14,362 nucleotides of DNA from Holophagaceae bacterium UBA692. Its GTDB lineage: Bacteria > Acidobacteriota > Holophagae > Holophagales > Holophagaceae. A model generated the notes under the pieces. That model worked only from the letters and a program-made list of their open reading frames with translations, was not told the DNA's origin and ran no database searches. The position numbers and the translations under genes are program-made. Below are positions 4,698 to 12,926 of the stretch, in pieces. The DNA lies in contig DBMS01000179.1 of NCBI GenBank assembly GCA_002297665.1, forward strand, positions 33,369 to 47,730, given 5' to 3'. Position 1 is the stretch's first letter, and each line of letters starts with the position of its first letter.

Positions 4698-6835
4698 GCG
4701 ACCACGGCCTTGACCGTGAACGCCGTCACCGCCAGGGCGCCGATGCCGAACAGCACGTCCCCGGGGAGGCGCAGCCAGGTGAAGGCGCGCATCAGGGGGC
4801 TCTGCACCACCTCGGCGCTGCGGGCGTACCACGTGCCGTGCTGCAGGCTCTGGACGATCTGGTGGAGGCCGCTGGGGATCAGGCTCATGACGAGCATCAG
4901 CACCAGGCCGAGGTTGAGGCCCCAGAAGCCGATCTTCAGCAGCCTGCCGTCCCAGGCGCGGTCGGGGGTCATGCCCCGCAGCGCGAAGAGCATCAGGGCG
5001 ATGGCGAGGAAGCCGTAGACCCCGAAGAGGGCGGCGTGGCTGTGGATGGGCGTGGTGTTGAGGCCCTGGCCGTAGTAGAGGATGGACGGGGGGTTGATCA
5101 GCATGCCGAAGACGCCGGCGCCGACGAGGTTCCAGAAGCAGACGGCGGCGAAATAGGTGAAGGGCCACTCGTAGCCGCTGCCGAGAGCGCGGCCGGCGCG
5201 GAGGCTCTGGGCCAGCTCGAAGCCGACGATGGTGAGCGGAACGATCTCCAGGGCGCTGAACATGGAGCCCAGGGCCGAGATGAAGGCGGGAGATCCCGTG
5301 AAGTAGAGGTGGTGGAAGGTGCCGATGATGCCGCTGCCCAGGAAGAGGATCATGCTGAGGTTGACGCTGCGCAGGGCGGTCTTCTCGCGCAGGAGGCCCA
5401 GGCGGGTGGAAAGCAGGGCGATGGCGACGGTGGCGAACACCTCGAAGAAGCCCTCGACCCAGAGATGGACCACCCACCAGCGCCAGTACTCGGCCAGGGC
5501 GAGGTTGGTCTCGCGGTTGTACATGAAGCCCGCGGAGTAGAAGAGGGGGATGGCGATGGCCGCCAGGATGAAGAGCTTCAGGAGGCCCAGGCGGCCCTTC
5601 TCCTCGGCCAGGGCCGGGCGCAGGGCGCGGAGCACCAGCACGAGCCAGCCCACGAGGCCCACGGTGAGCAGGACCTGCCAGAGCCGGCCCAGTTCCACGT
5701 ACTCGTAGCCCTGGTGGCCCAGCATGAACGAGCCGCTCAGCTTGCCCAGGATGGCCTGCTGGCTGCCGGCGAGGGCGCCCACGACCACCACCACCAGGGC
5801 CAGGAGCAGGCCCGCCACGCCCAGGTACTGGCCCTTGGGCTCACGGCCGGCGAGCTTGGGGCCCAGGTAGAGGCCCGTGGCCAGCCAGCAGGTGGCGATC
5901 CAGAACACGGCGAGCTGCAGGTGCCAGGTGCGGCTGGCGGCGTAGGGCAGGATGCGGGAGAGATCGACGCCATAGACGGCGTTGGATTCCACCCCGAAGT
6001 GGACGGTGAGCACGCCCATGAAGATCTGCACGAGGAAGAGCGCCATGGCCACGCCGAAGTAGATGGCCGACCAGCGCTGGCTGGCGGTGGCGGGGGCGGG
6101 AACCATGGGCTTGGGGTCGGGGAAGGCCTCCTCGGGCTGCGAGGCCTGGAACCACACCATGAGGCCCACGCCCAGGATCAGCAGGACGATGGAGAGGATG
6201 CTCCACAGGTGGCTGATGGGGGTGATCTGGTTGCCCACCAGGGACTCCTGGGGCCAGTTCTGGGTGTAGGAGTGGTCCTCTCCGGGCCGGCGCGCCGCGG
6301 CGGTCCAGGCGGTCCACAGGAAGAAATCGGCCACGCGCTCGCCCTCGGCCATCGTGGGGATCCACAGGGCGGGGATCGAGGCGTCCTTGTCGCCTTCGGT
6401 GACGGTGCGGGCCAGCTCCTGCCGGGTGATGTCGTAGGCTGCGGCCCGGTCGGCGTCCAGGGTCAGGACCCCGTCCTTGAACGTGTTGGCCTGGAAGGCG
6501 GCCTGGGTGCGGGCCCGGGCCTCGGCGTCGGAGAGGCCGGCGGCCTTGGCCTGGGCGAGGGTCAGCTCGGCCCAGCGGTGCAGGGCCTTGGCGGTCCAAT
6601 CGGGGGCCAGGTAGGCCCCGTGGCCCCACACGGACCCGATGTGCTGCCCGCCATGGCCAAGGTAACTCTTCTGGCCAGCCATGATCTGCCCGGCGCCCAC
6701 CCGTTCGCGCCCGTCGGGGCCCACCACGCTGGAGGGGATGGGCGGGGCGTTCAGGGCGATCTGCCGCCCCCCGATGCCCAGCACGCCGAAGCTGGCGATG
6801 AGCACAAGGAATAGTATGAGCCAACGTTGTTTCAT
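4673..6835 (-). CDS. norZ: Quinol-dependent nitric oxide reductase (qNor)
   Basis: Single-subunit, membrane-bound haem-copper-oxidase relative that reduces 2 NO to N2O with electrons from quinol, for denitrification or NO detoxification. The ATG at 6835 gives 720 residues, near the family's ~750, and has GGAGG five bases upstream; the longer open frame reads through the promoter region. Residues 6-22 are the first membrane helix, and 30-205 the periplasmic domain with the qNor motif YTQNWPQESLVGN (190-202). That domain has no CxxCH, so no haem c, as expected for quinol users. About 13 further helices follow. Metal ligands look intact: His305 (WHLQLAVFW), His457 and Glu461 (HLWVEGFFE), His508-His509 (FHHLYFTG), His598 and His600 (HSHAALFGVYG). 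It is transcribed away from nuoH and stands alone: no norC, norD or norQ nearby. Its last 25 bp lie in repeat copy 2. Confidence 0.96.
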   Translation of the reverse strand: MKQRWLILFLVLIASFGVLGIGGRQIALNAPPIPSSVVGPDGRERVGAGQIMAGQKSYLGHGGQHIGSVWGHGAYLAPDWTAKALHRWAELTLAQAKAAGLSDAEARARTQAAFQANTFKDGVLTLDADRAAAYDITRQELARTVTEGDKDASIPALWIPTMAEGERVADFFLWTAWTAAARRPGEDHSYTQNWPQESLVGNQITPISHLWSILSIVLLILGVGLMVWFQASQPEEAFPDPKPMVPAPATASQRWSAIYFGVAMALFLVQIFMGVLTVHFGVESNAVYGVDLSRILPYAASRTWHLQLAVFWIATCWLATGLYLGPKLAGREPKGQYLGVAGLLLALVVVVVGALAGSQQAILGKLSGSFMLGHQGYEYVELGRLWQVLLTVGLVGWLVLVLRALRPALAEEKGRLGLLKLFILAAIAIPLFYSAGFMYNRETNLALAEYWRWWVVHLWVEGFFEVFATVAIALLSTRLGLLREKTALRSVNLSMILFLGSGIIGTFHHLYFTGSPAFISALGSMFSALEIVPLTIVGFELAQSLRAGRALGSGYEWPFTYFAAVCFWNLVGAGVFGMLINPPSILYYGQGLNTTPIHSHAALFGVYGFLAIALMLFALRGMTPDRAWDGRLLKIGFWGLNLGLVLMLVMSLIPSGLHQIVQSLQHGTWYARSAEVVQSPLMRAFTWLRLPGDVLFGIGALAVTAFTVKAVVAAWKWRKA

Positions 6836-6840
6836 GACTG

Positions 6841-6845
6841 CCTCC
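6841..6845 (-). promoter_or_regulatory. Shine-Dalgarno of norZ
   Basis: Minus-strand GGAGG five bases before the ATG at 6833-6835. It fixes the norZ start at the signal-anchor methionine rather than 171 codons further upstream. Confidence 0.8.
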
Positions 6846-6880
6846 ACGGACCAGCCTGGAGGACGCGGGCCGCCCCCGCC

Positions 6881-6894
6881 TTGATCCCGGTCAA
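6881..6894. promoter_or_regulatory. Crp/Fnr-family binding site (Fnr/Dnr/NnrR type)
   Basis: TTGAT-CCCG-GTCAA matches the TTGAT-N4-ATCAA consensus at nine of ten half-site bases and is nearly symmetric. Its centre is about 52 bp before the norZ ATG and 132 bp before the nuoH ATG. Dnr/NnrR/Fnr proteins activate nor genes in many bacteria under low oxygen and NO. With the usual -41.5 activator spacing, norZ transcription would start near 6846, at the edge of the Shine-Dalgarno, and I see no clear -10 there. Activation of norZ is therefore likely from context, but the exact geometry is uncertain. Repression or activation of nuoH is also possible. Confidence 0.7.
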
Positions 6895-6945
6895 GGGACC
6901 CTCTTTTTCCCCGCCCGGATCCCGGTATCCTAACAACCACGCCGT

Positions 6946-6974
6946 TTGTTCTTACATGATCCCCCTGGTAATTT
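6946..6974 (+). promoter_or_regulatory. Weak candidate promoter for the nuoH-N operon
   Basis: TTGTTC (6946-6951), 17 bp, then TAATTT (6969-6974), giving a leader of roughly 40 bases. Each box matches consensus at only about half its positions. It is listed because this is the only gene-free stretch before nuoH and the only AT-rich patch in it. Confidence 0.25.
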
Positions 6975-7019
6975 GGAAGAGCCGGGCTTCCCAGTGGAAG
7001 CCTGCCGGAAAGCTGCCCG

Positions 7020-8072
7020 ATGGAATTCCTAGCCCGACTCCTGCACCTCCAGCCCCAGACCTTCTGGATGATCGCAAAGGTGATCATCGTCTTCGCGGGT
7101 CCCCTGACCCTGGCCGCCATCCTCACCTGGGTGGAGCGCCGGGGCAGCGCCATGATCCAGGACCGCATCGGCCCCAACCGGGCCCTGCTCTTCGGGCGCT
7201 GGCGCCTCCTGGGCCTGCCCCAGCTGGCCGCGGACGGCATCAAGTTCTTCCTGAAGGAGGACCTGCCCACCGCCGACGCCAACAAGCTCCTGTTCTGGCT
7301 GGCCCCCTTCATGGCCTTCGTGCCGGCCATGATGGGCTTCGCGGTCATCCCCTTCGGCCGGTCGCTGGTATCGGGCGGACAGACCTACCACATGAGCCTG
7401 CTGGACCCCGGCAACGGCATGGGGATGCTCTACCCCCTGGCCATCGGCTCCGTGGCGGTGTACGGCATCCTCACCGCCGCCTGGTCCAGCAACAACAAGT
7501 GGTCGATCCTGGGCGGCATGCGCGCCTCGGCCCAGATGGTCAGCTACGAGCTCGCCATGAGCCTTGCGGTGGTGGCCATCTTCCTGCGCGCGGGCGGCTA
7601 CGACCCCCACGAGATCGTCAACCGCCAGGCCGTCATCTGGAACGTCGTGCCGCAGTTCTTCGGGTTCCTGGTGTTCTTCGTGTGCATGTTCGCCGAGACC
7701 AACCGGCTCCCCTTCGACTTCGCCGAAGGCGAGAGCGAGATCGTCGCCGGCTTCCACACCGAATACGGCTCCATGAAGTTCGCGCTGCTGCAGCTGTCCG
7801 AATACGTGCACATCGTCACGGCCGCCGCGCTCATCGTGACGCTCTACTTCGGCGGCTGGCAGGTGCCCTTCGTGGCCGAGCCCTCCGTCTCCCTCTCCAT
7901 CGCCGCCTTCGTCCTCAAGCTGGTCTTCTTCTGCTGGGTCTTCATCTGGATCCGGTGGACCGTGCCCCGCTTCCGGTTCGACCAGCTCATGTTCATGGGC
8001 TGGAAGGTGATGCTCCCCTTGAGCCTGGGCAACCTCATGATCCAGGCGTTCCTCATGTACCGGCGGGGTTGA
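7020..8072 (+). CDS. nuoH: NADH-quinone oxidoreductase subunit H
   Basis: Membrane subunit of complex I (ND1 homologue) that, with the connecting subunits, forms the quinone-binding chamber and its link to the proton channels. The 350 residues contain about eight or nine membrane helices. Signatures are ERRGSAMIQDRIGPNR (39-54), GLPQLAADGIKFFLKED (65-81) and AETNRLPFDFAEGESE (225-240) followed by IVAGFHTEYG, the acidic loop that couples quinone chemistry to proton movement. The ATG has a modest GGAAAG site seven bases upstream. It is the first gene of the run here; what lies immediately upstream is the divergent norZ, not nuoG. nuoI starts three bases after its stop. Confidence 0.97.
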   Translation: MEFLARLLHLQPQTFWMIAKVIIVFAGPLTLAAILTWVERRGSAMIQDRIGPNRALLFGRWRLLGLPQLAADGIKFFLKEDLPTADANKLLFWLAPFMAFVPAMMGFAVIPFGRSLVSGGQTYHMSLLDPGNGMGMLYPLAIGSVAVYGILTAAWSSNNKWSILGGMRASAQMVSYELAMSLAVVAIFLRAGGYDPHEIVNRQAVIWNVVPQFFGFLVFFVCMFAETNRLPFDFAEGESEIVAGFHTEYGSMKFALLQLSEYVHIVTAAALIVTLYFGGWQVPFVAEPSVSLSIAAFVLKLVFFCWVFIWIRWTVPRFRFDQLMFMGWKVMLPLSLGNLMIQAFLMYRRG

Positions 8073-8075
8073 TCC

Positions 8076-8639
8076 ATGGCAGTCATCGTCAAGAAAGTCG
8101 AACTCACCTGGGTGGACCGCACCTACGTGATCCCCGTGCTCCAGGGCATGGCCATCACCATGAAGCACTTCCTCAAGCAGATCTTCACGCGCAGCCGGGA
8201 CCGGTTCACGGTCCAGTACCCCGACTGGAAGCGGGAGGTGGCCCCGGGCTACCGCGGGCTCCACGAGCTCAAGCGCTTCGAGGACGGATCCATCAAGTGC
8301 GTGGCCTGCTTCATGTGCGCCGAGGCCTGCCCGGCCCGGTGCATCACCATCGAGGCCGACGCCTACGGCGACCTCAACAAGACCCAGGGCTTCGACGAGA
8401 AGCGGCCCGCGGTCTTCAAGATCGACATGCTCCGGTGCATCTACTGCGGCATGTGCGAGGAGGCATGCCCCAAGGACGCCATCTGGCTGCGCACGGACTA
8501 CGAGCAGGCCTCCTACGACCGGCTCTCCATGCAGTTCGGCAAGTGGGACCTCATGAACACCTATGCGGACAAGGATGGCAAGGCCCGGATCACGCAGGAC
8601 CCGACGCCCTCCGTCCCCCGGAATCCGACCTCGCTGTAG
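8076..8639 (+). CDS. nuoI: NADH-quinone oxidoreductase subunit I (2 x 4Fe-4S)
   Basis: Peripheral-arm ferredoxin-like subunit that carries clusters N6a and N6b and passes electrons towards NuoB and quinone. The protein has 187 residues. Two complete CxxCxxCxxxCP motifs are visible: Cys75, 78, 81, 85 (CVACFMCAEACP) and Cys121, 124, 127, 131 (CIYCGMCEEACP). The amphipathic N-terminal region (about 18-40) fits the membrane-facing helix of the family. The C-terminal tail beyond 140 continues with the conserved DYEQASYDR and is Pro-rich at the very end. It is separated from nuoH by three bases and from nuoJ by eight, so translational coupling is likely. It is the only peripheral-arm subunit encoded in this window. 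Confidence 0.97.
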   Translation: MAVIVKKVELTWVDRTYVIPVLQGMAITMKHFLKQIFTRSRDRFTVQYPDWKREVAPGYRGLHELKRFEDGSIKCVACFMCAEACPARCITIEADAYGDLNKTQGFDEKRPAVFKIDMLRCIYCGMCEEACPKDAIWLRTDYEQASYDRLSMQFGKWDLMNTYADKDGKARITQDPTPSVPRNPTSL

Positions 8640-8647
8640 GACCCGCC

Positions 8648-9136
8648 ATGTTCCTGATCTTCTCCCTCATCACCCTGCTCGGCGCGCTCTCCCTGGCCTT
8701 CCAGAAGAACCTCGTCGTGGCCGGGCTCTGCATGGTGCTCACCTTCTTCGGCGTGGCCGGCCTGTTCCTGCTGCTGGCCAACCCCGTGGCCGCGGCGCTG
8801 CAGGTCATCGTCTATTCCGGCGCCATCGTCGTCCTGCTCCTGTTCGTGATCATGCTCCTGAGCGCCCACGAGGAGGAGGAGGCCCTGAAGGCCCATCCCG
8901 TCCAGAAGTGGGGCTCGGCCGCTGCCGCCCTCGCCCTGGCGGCGGGGGCCGTGAAGGTGGTGCTGGGCTCGGGGTTCCTCCGGTCGCCCCGGCCCGTGGG
9001 CGTGCCGCCTCCCATGAACCTCGATGCCCTGGGCAACGCCCTTTTCAACCACCACCTCGCCGCGTTCGAGATCGTCGGGCTGCTGCTCCTGGCGACCATG
9101 ATCGGGGCCGTGGCCCTGGTGAAGAAGGACCTGTGA
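8648..9136 (+). CDS. nuoJ: NADH-quinone oxidoreductase subunit J
   Basis: Small membrane subunit (ND6 homologue) of the complex I proton-translocating arm, 162 residues. Five hydrophobic segments are visible (about 2-18, 22-44, 49-72, 89-107, 138-157). The family's third helix, with its conserved Tyr-Gly pair (VIVYSGAIVVLLLFVIMLL, 53-71), is the region that becomes a pi-bulge in solved structures. An acidic loop (HEEEE) follows. ATG is preceded by AGGA with a six-base spacer. The stop codon shares one base with the nuoK start (TGATG at 9134-9138). The open frame upstream of 8648 is a shadow of nuoH and nuoI. Confidence 0.95.
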   Translation: MFLIFSLITLLGALSLAFQKNLVVAGLCMVLTFFGVAGLFLLLANPVAAALQVIVYSGAIVVLLLFVIMLLSAHEEEEALKAHPVQKWGSAAAALALAAGAVKVVLGSGFLRSPRPVGVPPPMNLDALGNALFNHHLAAFEIVGLLLLATMIGAVALVKKDL

Positions 9137-9468
9137 TGGAGCCGACCGTGACCACCCTCCTGCAAGGCAGCCTCCAGGGCTACGTCCTGGTGGCCCTGCT
9201 CCTCTTCGTCATCGGATTCTTCATCGTGCTGAGCCGGCGCACCGTCCTGGTGCAGTTCATGGGCGTCGAACTCATGCTCAACGCCGCCAACGTCGCCCTG
9301 CTGGCCTTCGCCCGCCACCGGGGCGGGGACGTCCAGGGCACGGTGTTCTACCTCTTCATCATCGCGGTGGCCGCGTGCGAGGCCGCGGTGGGCCTGGCGC
9401 TGGTGGTGGGCCTGTTCCGCCACCGCGCGACCACCGACACCGACCGCGCCGACGCGCTCAAGCTGTGA
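9136..9468 (+). CDS. nuoK: NADH-quinone oxidoreductase subunit K
   Basis: Smallest membrane subunit (ND4L homologue), 110 residues and three helices (about 15-33, 38-59, 68-94). The two buried glutamates of the proton path are present: Glu45 in GVELMLNAANVALLAF and Glu82 in AACEAAVGLAL. The N-terminus is about ten residues longer than in E. coli NuoK. The start is the ATG overlapping the nuoJ stop, with AAGGA six bases upstream inside nuoJ; an in-frame GTG at codon 5 is possible but has a poorer site. nuoL follows after four bases. Confidence 0.95.
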   Translation: MEPTVTTLLQGSLQGYVLVALLLFVIGFFIVLSRRTVLVQFMGVELMLNAANVALLAFARHRGGDVQGTVFYLFIIAVAACEAAVGLALVVGLFRHRATTDTDRADALKL

Positions 9469-9472
9469 GGGC

Positions 9473-11389
9473 ATGATGCAGAGAATCGCCTGGCTCATCC
9501 CCGTCCTGCCCCTCCTGGGCTCCGCCTTCCACGGCATCCTCGGAAAGAGGGCGGGCAAGGCCGCCGTCACCGCCGTGGCCCTTGGCACCGTGGGCGCCTC
9601 CTTCGCCCTGGCCCTGGCCCTCTTCTTCGCCGCCAAGGCGGCCCCCGGGCACCGCCTCGACCTGGTCTACTTCGACTGGATGGCCGTGGGCGACCTGCGG
9701 GTGCCCTTCGGGCTTGTCTTCGACCCCCTCAGCACCGTCATGGCCCTGGTGGTGGCGGGCATCGGCCTGCTGATCCACCTCTATTCGGTGGGCTACATGT
9801 GGGAGGAGGAGGGCTACGCCCGCTACTTCTGCTACCTGAACCTGTTCGTGTTCTTCATGCTCACCCTGGTGCTGGGTTCCTCCCTGCCGCTGCTTTTCGT
9901 GGGCTGGGAAGGGGTGGGCCTGTGCAGCTACCTCCTCATCGGCTACTACATCGAGACCGACTACGCCCCGGCGGCGGGCCTGAAGGCCTTCCTGTTCAAC
10001 CGCGTGGGCGACCTGGGCATGATCATCGGGATGATGGCGCTGTTCGCGGCCTTCGGCACCCTGACGGTGGGCGAGATCCTGGGCAAGGCCGGGCACCTGG
10101 CCCCGGAGACCACCTTCGGGGTGGTCACCTTTGCCACCCTCATGATGTTCGTCGGCGCCACCGGCAAGAGCGCCCAGATACCCCTCTACCTGTGGCTGCC
10201 CGACGCCATGGCGGGCCCCACCCCCGTCAGCGCCCTCATCCACGCCGCCACCATGGTCACCTCCGGCATCTACCTCATCTGCCGCCTGGCGCCGCTCTAT
10301 GAACTGGCTCCCACGACGATGACCGTCGTGGCCTGGACGGGCGGCGTCACGGCGCTCTTCGCCGCCACCATCGGCCTGTTCCAGCGCGACATCAAGAAGG
10401 TGCTGGCCTACTCCACCGTGAGCCAGCTGGGCTACATGTTCCTGGGCCTGGGCGCCGCGGGCTTCGCGGCCGGGTTCTTCCACGTGTTCACCCACGCCTG
10501 GTTCAAGGCCCTCCTCTTCCTGGGCGCCGGCAGCGTTATCCACGGCCTGCACCACCAGCAGGACCTCTTCAGGATGGGCGGGCTGAAGGAGAAGATGCCC
10601 GTCACGTTCTGGACCATGCTCATCGCGACCCTCTGCATCATGGGTTTCCCGGGCACCTCCGGGTTCTTCAGCAAGGACGAGATCCTCTACCTGGCCTTCC
10701 TCAAGAGCCCCGCGCTCTACGTCGTCGGCCTCCTGGGCGCCGTGTGCACGGCCTTCTACATGTGGCGGCTCATGGGCCTGGCCTTCTGGGGCAAGCCGCG
10801 GGACCGCCACGCCTTCGAGCACGCCCACGAGAGCCCCTGGACCATGACCCTGCCCCTGGCGCTCCTGGCCGTGGGCGCGCTCCTGGCGGGCCTGCTGGGC
10901 CTCCCGAAGATCTGGGGCGGCACCTTCGCCATCGAGGGCTGGCTGGAGCCCGCCCTGGCCTTCGGCAGGGCCGAGGCGCCGGAGGCCGCCGGACACGGCT
11001 CCCATGCGCTTGCGTGGGGCCTCATGGCGCTCAGCACCACCCTGGCGCTCGCCAGCGGCCTGGCGGGCTTCCTCATCTACCGCAAGGGCACGAAGTCCGA
11101 GGAGGCCTTCGCCGAGCGGAACCCCGCGCTGTACCGGGTGCTCGCCAACAAGTACTTCGTGGACGAGGGGGTGGAGGCTGGCCTCCTGGCCCCGGTGCGC
11201 TGGATCGCCAACCTCGCGTGGAAGTTCTTCGACGTCATCCTCATCGACGGCGTCGGCGTGAACCTGCCCGGGGCGCTGACCCGCATCGCCGGCGACTTCA
11301 CCGCTCGGACCCAGACGGGCCGGGTGCGCAACTACGCGCTGGGCATGGCCTTCGGGACCGTGCTCCTGCTCTGGATCTTCTTGAGGTAG
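9473..11389 (+). CDS. nuoL: NADH-quinone oxidoreductase subunit L
   Basis: Antiporter-like distal subunit (ND5 homologue) of complex I, 638 residues, about 16 membrane helices including the C-terminal lateral helix. Key proton-channel residues are visible: Glu146 (FVGWEGVGLCSYLLIG), Lys232 (GKSAQIPLYLWLPDAM, 231-246) and His257 (PVSALIHAATMVTSG). A DIKKVLAYSTVSQLGYM block follows at 306-322, and the break motif GFPGTSGFFSKDE occurs near 395. Two ATG codons in a row (9473, 9476) precede CAG; the GAGGG ribosome site (9467-9471) is too close to the first, so the second is probably the one used. The gene is tightly spaced in the operon, four bases after nuoK and seven before nuoM. Confidence 0.97.
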   Translation: MMQRIAWLIPVLPLLGSAFHGILGKRAGKAAVTAVALGTVGASFALALALFFAAKAAPGHRLDLVYFDWMAVGDLRVPFGLVFDPLSTVMALVVAGIGLLIHLYSVGYMWEEEGYARYFCYLNLFVFFMLTLVLGSSLPLLFVGWEGVGLCSYLLIGYYIETDYAPAAGLKAFLFNRVGDLGMIIGMMALFAAFGTLTVGEILGKAGHLAPETTFGVVTFATLMMFVGATGKSAQIPLYLWLPDAMAGPTPVSALIHAATMVTSGIYLICRLAPLYELAPTTMTVVAWTGGVTALFAATIGLFQRDIKKVLAYSTVSQLGYMFLGLGAAGFAAGFFHVFTHAWFKALLFLGAGSVIHGLHHQQDLFRMGGLKEKMPVTFWTMLIATLCIMGFPGTSGFFSKDEILYLAFLKSPALYVVGLLGAVCTAFYMWRLMGLAFWGKPRDRHAFEHAHESPWTMTLPLALLAVGALLAGLLGLPKIWGGTFAIEGWLEPALAFGRAEAPEAAGHGSHALAWGLMALSTTLALASGLAGFLIYRKGTKSEEAFAERNPALYRVLANKYFVDEGVEAGLLAPVRWIANLAWKFFDVILIDGVGVNLPGALTRIAGDFTARTQTGRVRNYALGMAFGTVLLLWIFLR

Positions 11390-11396
11390 CCGCACC

Positions 11397-12926
11397 GTGA
11401 TCACGCCCTGGATGAATACCCACCTGCTGACCTTCCTCGTATTTGCCCCCCTCGCGTGGGGAGCCCTCCTGCTGCTCTTCCCGGAGCGCCAGGCGCCGCT
11501 GGTCAAGCTCCTGGCGGTGCTGGGCGCCGTCGGGGTCCTGGCCGTCGCCGCCGCGCAGCTCCTCCGGGGCCAGCCCGACGCCTTGGGGCAGCTTGCCTTC
11601 GAGCGCTTCCACTGGTTCTCGGCCGTGGGCATTCCGGTGGAATACCACCTGTCCGTGGACGGGCTCAACCTCTGGCTGGTGATCCTCACCGTCTTCCTGG
11701 TGCCGGTGACCATGCTGGGCACCTGGAACAGCCTTCCGGACCGTTCCGGCACCGCCTTCGCGCTCTTCCTCATGCTGGAATCGGGCATGCTGGGTGCCCT
11801 GGTGGCCCAGGACCTGCTGCTGTTCTACCTGTTCTGGGAGGCCATGCTGCTGCCGATGTACTTCCTCATCGGCGTCTGGGGCGGCGCGGAGCGCCGCTAC
11901 GCGGCCACCAAGTTCCTGGTCTTCACGCTCTCGGGCTCCCTGCTCTGGCTCGTGGCGCTGCTCTACATGGCCGGCAAGGCGGGAAGCTTCGCCCCGGGCG
12001 TCATGGCCCAGGCCGCGCAGGCCCTGCCTCCCAAGGCGCAGGGCACCCTCTTCCTCGCCTTCGCCCTGGCCTTCGCCATCAAGGTCCCGCTCTTCCCCCT
12101 CCACACCTGGCTTCCCGACGCCCACACCGAGGCGCCCACGGGGGGCTCGGTGATCCTGGCCGGCGTGCTGCTCAAGCTGGGATCCTACGGATTCCTCCGC
12201 TTCGCCTTCCCCATCTTCCCCGACGCGGCGCGCCACTTCTCCCCGATCCTGGCCGCGCTTTCGGTGGCCGCCATCATCTACGGCGCCCTGGTGGCCATGG
12301 TGCAGTCCGACATCAAGAAGCTGGTGGCCTACTCCTCCGTGAGCCACATGGGCTTCGTGATGCTGGGCATCGCTTCCATGACCGTCATCGGCACCCAGGG
12401 GGCCATGCTCCAGATGCTCAACCACGGCATCTCCACCGGGGCCCTCTTCCTCCTGGTGGGCATGCTCTACGACCGGGCCCACACCCGGCGCATCGCCGAC
12501 TTCGGCGGGGTGGCCCTGAAGATGCCCGTGTTCACGGCGTTCTTCATGATCGTGACCCTGAGCAGCATCGGCCTGCCCCTCACCAACGGGTTCGCCGGGG
12601 AATTCCTCATCCTCAACGGCACCTACCTCTCGGGCTTCCACTGGGGGAAGGCCGCGGCCGTGGCGGCGACCCTGGGCGTGCTCCTCAGCGCGGCCTACAT
12701 GCTCTGGATGGTCAAGCGCGTCTTCTGGGGCCCGGCCAACGCGGACCCCGAAAGCGGCACGGCCCACCTCCACGCCGACCTGAACGCGCGCGAGGTGGCG
12801 GTCCTGCTGCCCCTGGTGGTGCTGATCTTCTGGATGGGCATCCATCCCCAGACCTTCCTGGGCCATTCCGAAGCGCAGGTTTCCCGGGCTCTCTACCCGG
12901 CCGCCGGCGGCGAGGTGAAGCGATGA
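11397..12926 (+). CDS. nuoM: NADH-quinone oxidoreductase subunit M
   Basis: Antiporter-like subunit (ND4 homologue), 509 residues, about 14 membrane helices. Channel residues are present: Glu148 (LFYLFWEAMLLPMYFLIG), Lys229 (AIKVPLFPLHTWLPDAHTEA), Lys260 (LLKLGSYGFLRF) and the helix-12 Glu402 (GEFLIL). QSDIKKLVAYSSVSHMGFV (303-321) is the antiporter-family block. I take the GTG at 11397 as start: GAGG lies ten bases before it, while the in-frame ATG at 11412 has no ribosome site and would lose five residues of the N-terminus. The end overlaps nuoN by four bases (ATGA). Confidence 0.97.
   Translation: MITPWMNTHLLTFLVFAPLAWGALLLLFPERQAPLVKLLAVLGAVGVLAVAAAQLLRGQPDALGQLAFERFHWFSAVGIPVEYHLSVDGLNLWLVILTVFLVPVTMLGTWNSLPDRSGTAFALFLMLESGMLGALVAQDLLLFYLFWEAMLLPMYFLIGVWGGAERRYAATKFLVFTLSGSLLWLVALLYMAGKAGSFAPGVMAQAAQALPPKAQGTLFLAFALAFAIKVPLFPLHTWLPDAHTEAPTGGSVILAGVLLKLGSYGFLRFAFPIFPDAARHFSPILAALSVAAIIYGALVAMVQSDIKKLVAYSSVSHMGFVMLGIASMTVIGTQGAMLQMLNHGISTGALFLLVGMLYDRAHTRRIADFGGVALKMPVFTAFFMIVTLSSIGLPLTNGFAGEFLILNGTYLSGFHWGKAAAVAATLGVLLSAAYMLWMVKRVFWGPANADPESGTAHLHADLNAREVAVLLPLVVLIFWMGIHPQTFLGHSEAQVSRALYPAAGGEVKR

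Noticed and set aside
4409..6814. 801-codon plus-strand open frame opposite norZ
   Set aside because: The peptide is Gly/Glu/His/Gln/Ala-rich low-complexity sequence, as expected from the antisense of a GC-rich membrane protein gene. norZ on the other strand has all catalytic ligands.
6836..7348. N-terminal extension of norZ by 171 codons
   Set aside because: It would cross the Fnr-type box and the whole divergent promoter region and run into nuoH on the opposite strand. The ATG at 6835 has a good ribosome site and starts the expected membrane anchor.
9458..11788. 776-codon minus-strand open frame opposite nuoL and nuoM, and similar ones at 7029-8264, 11298-12866 and 13343-14281
   Set aside because: They mirror conserved nuo genes and encode His/Glu/Gln/Gly-rich sequence without domains; GC-rich third codon positions keep the antisense frames open.
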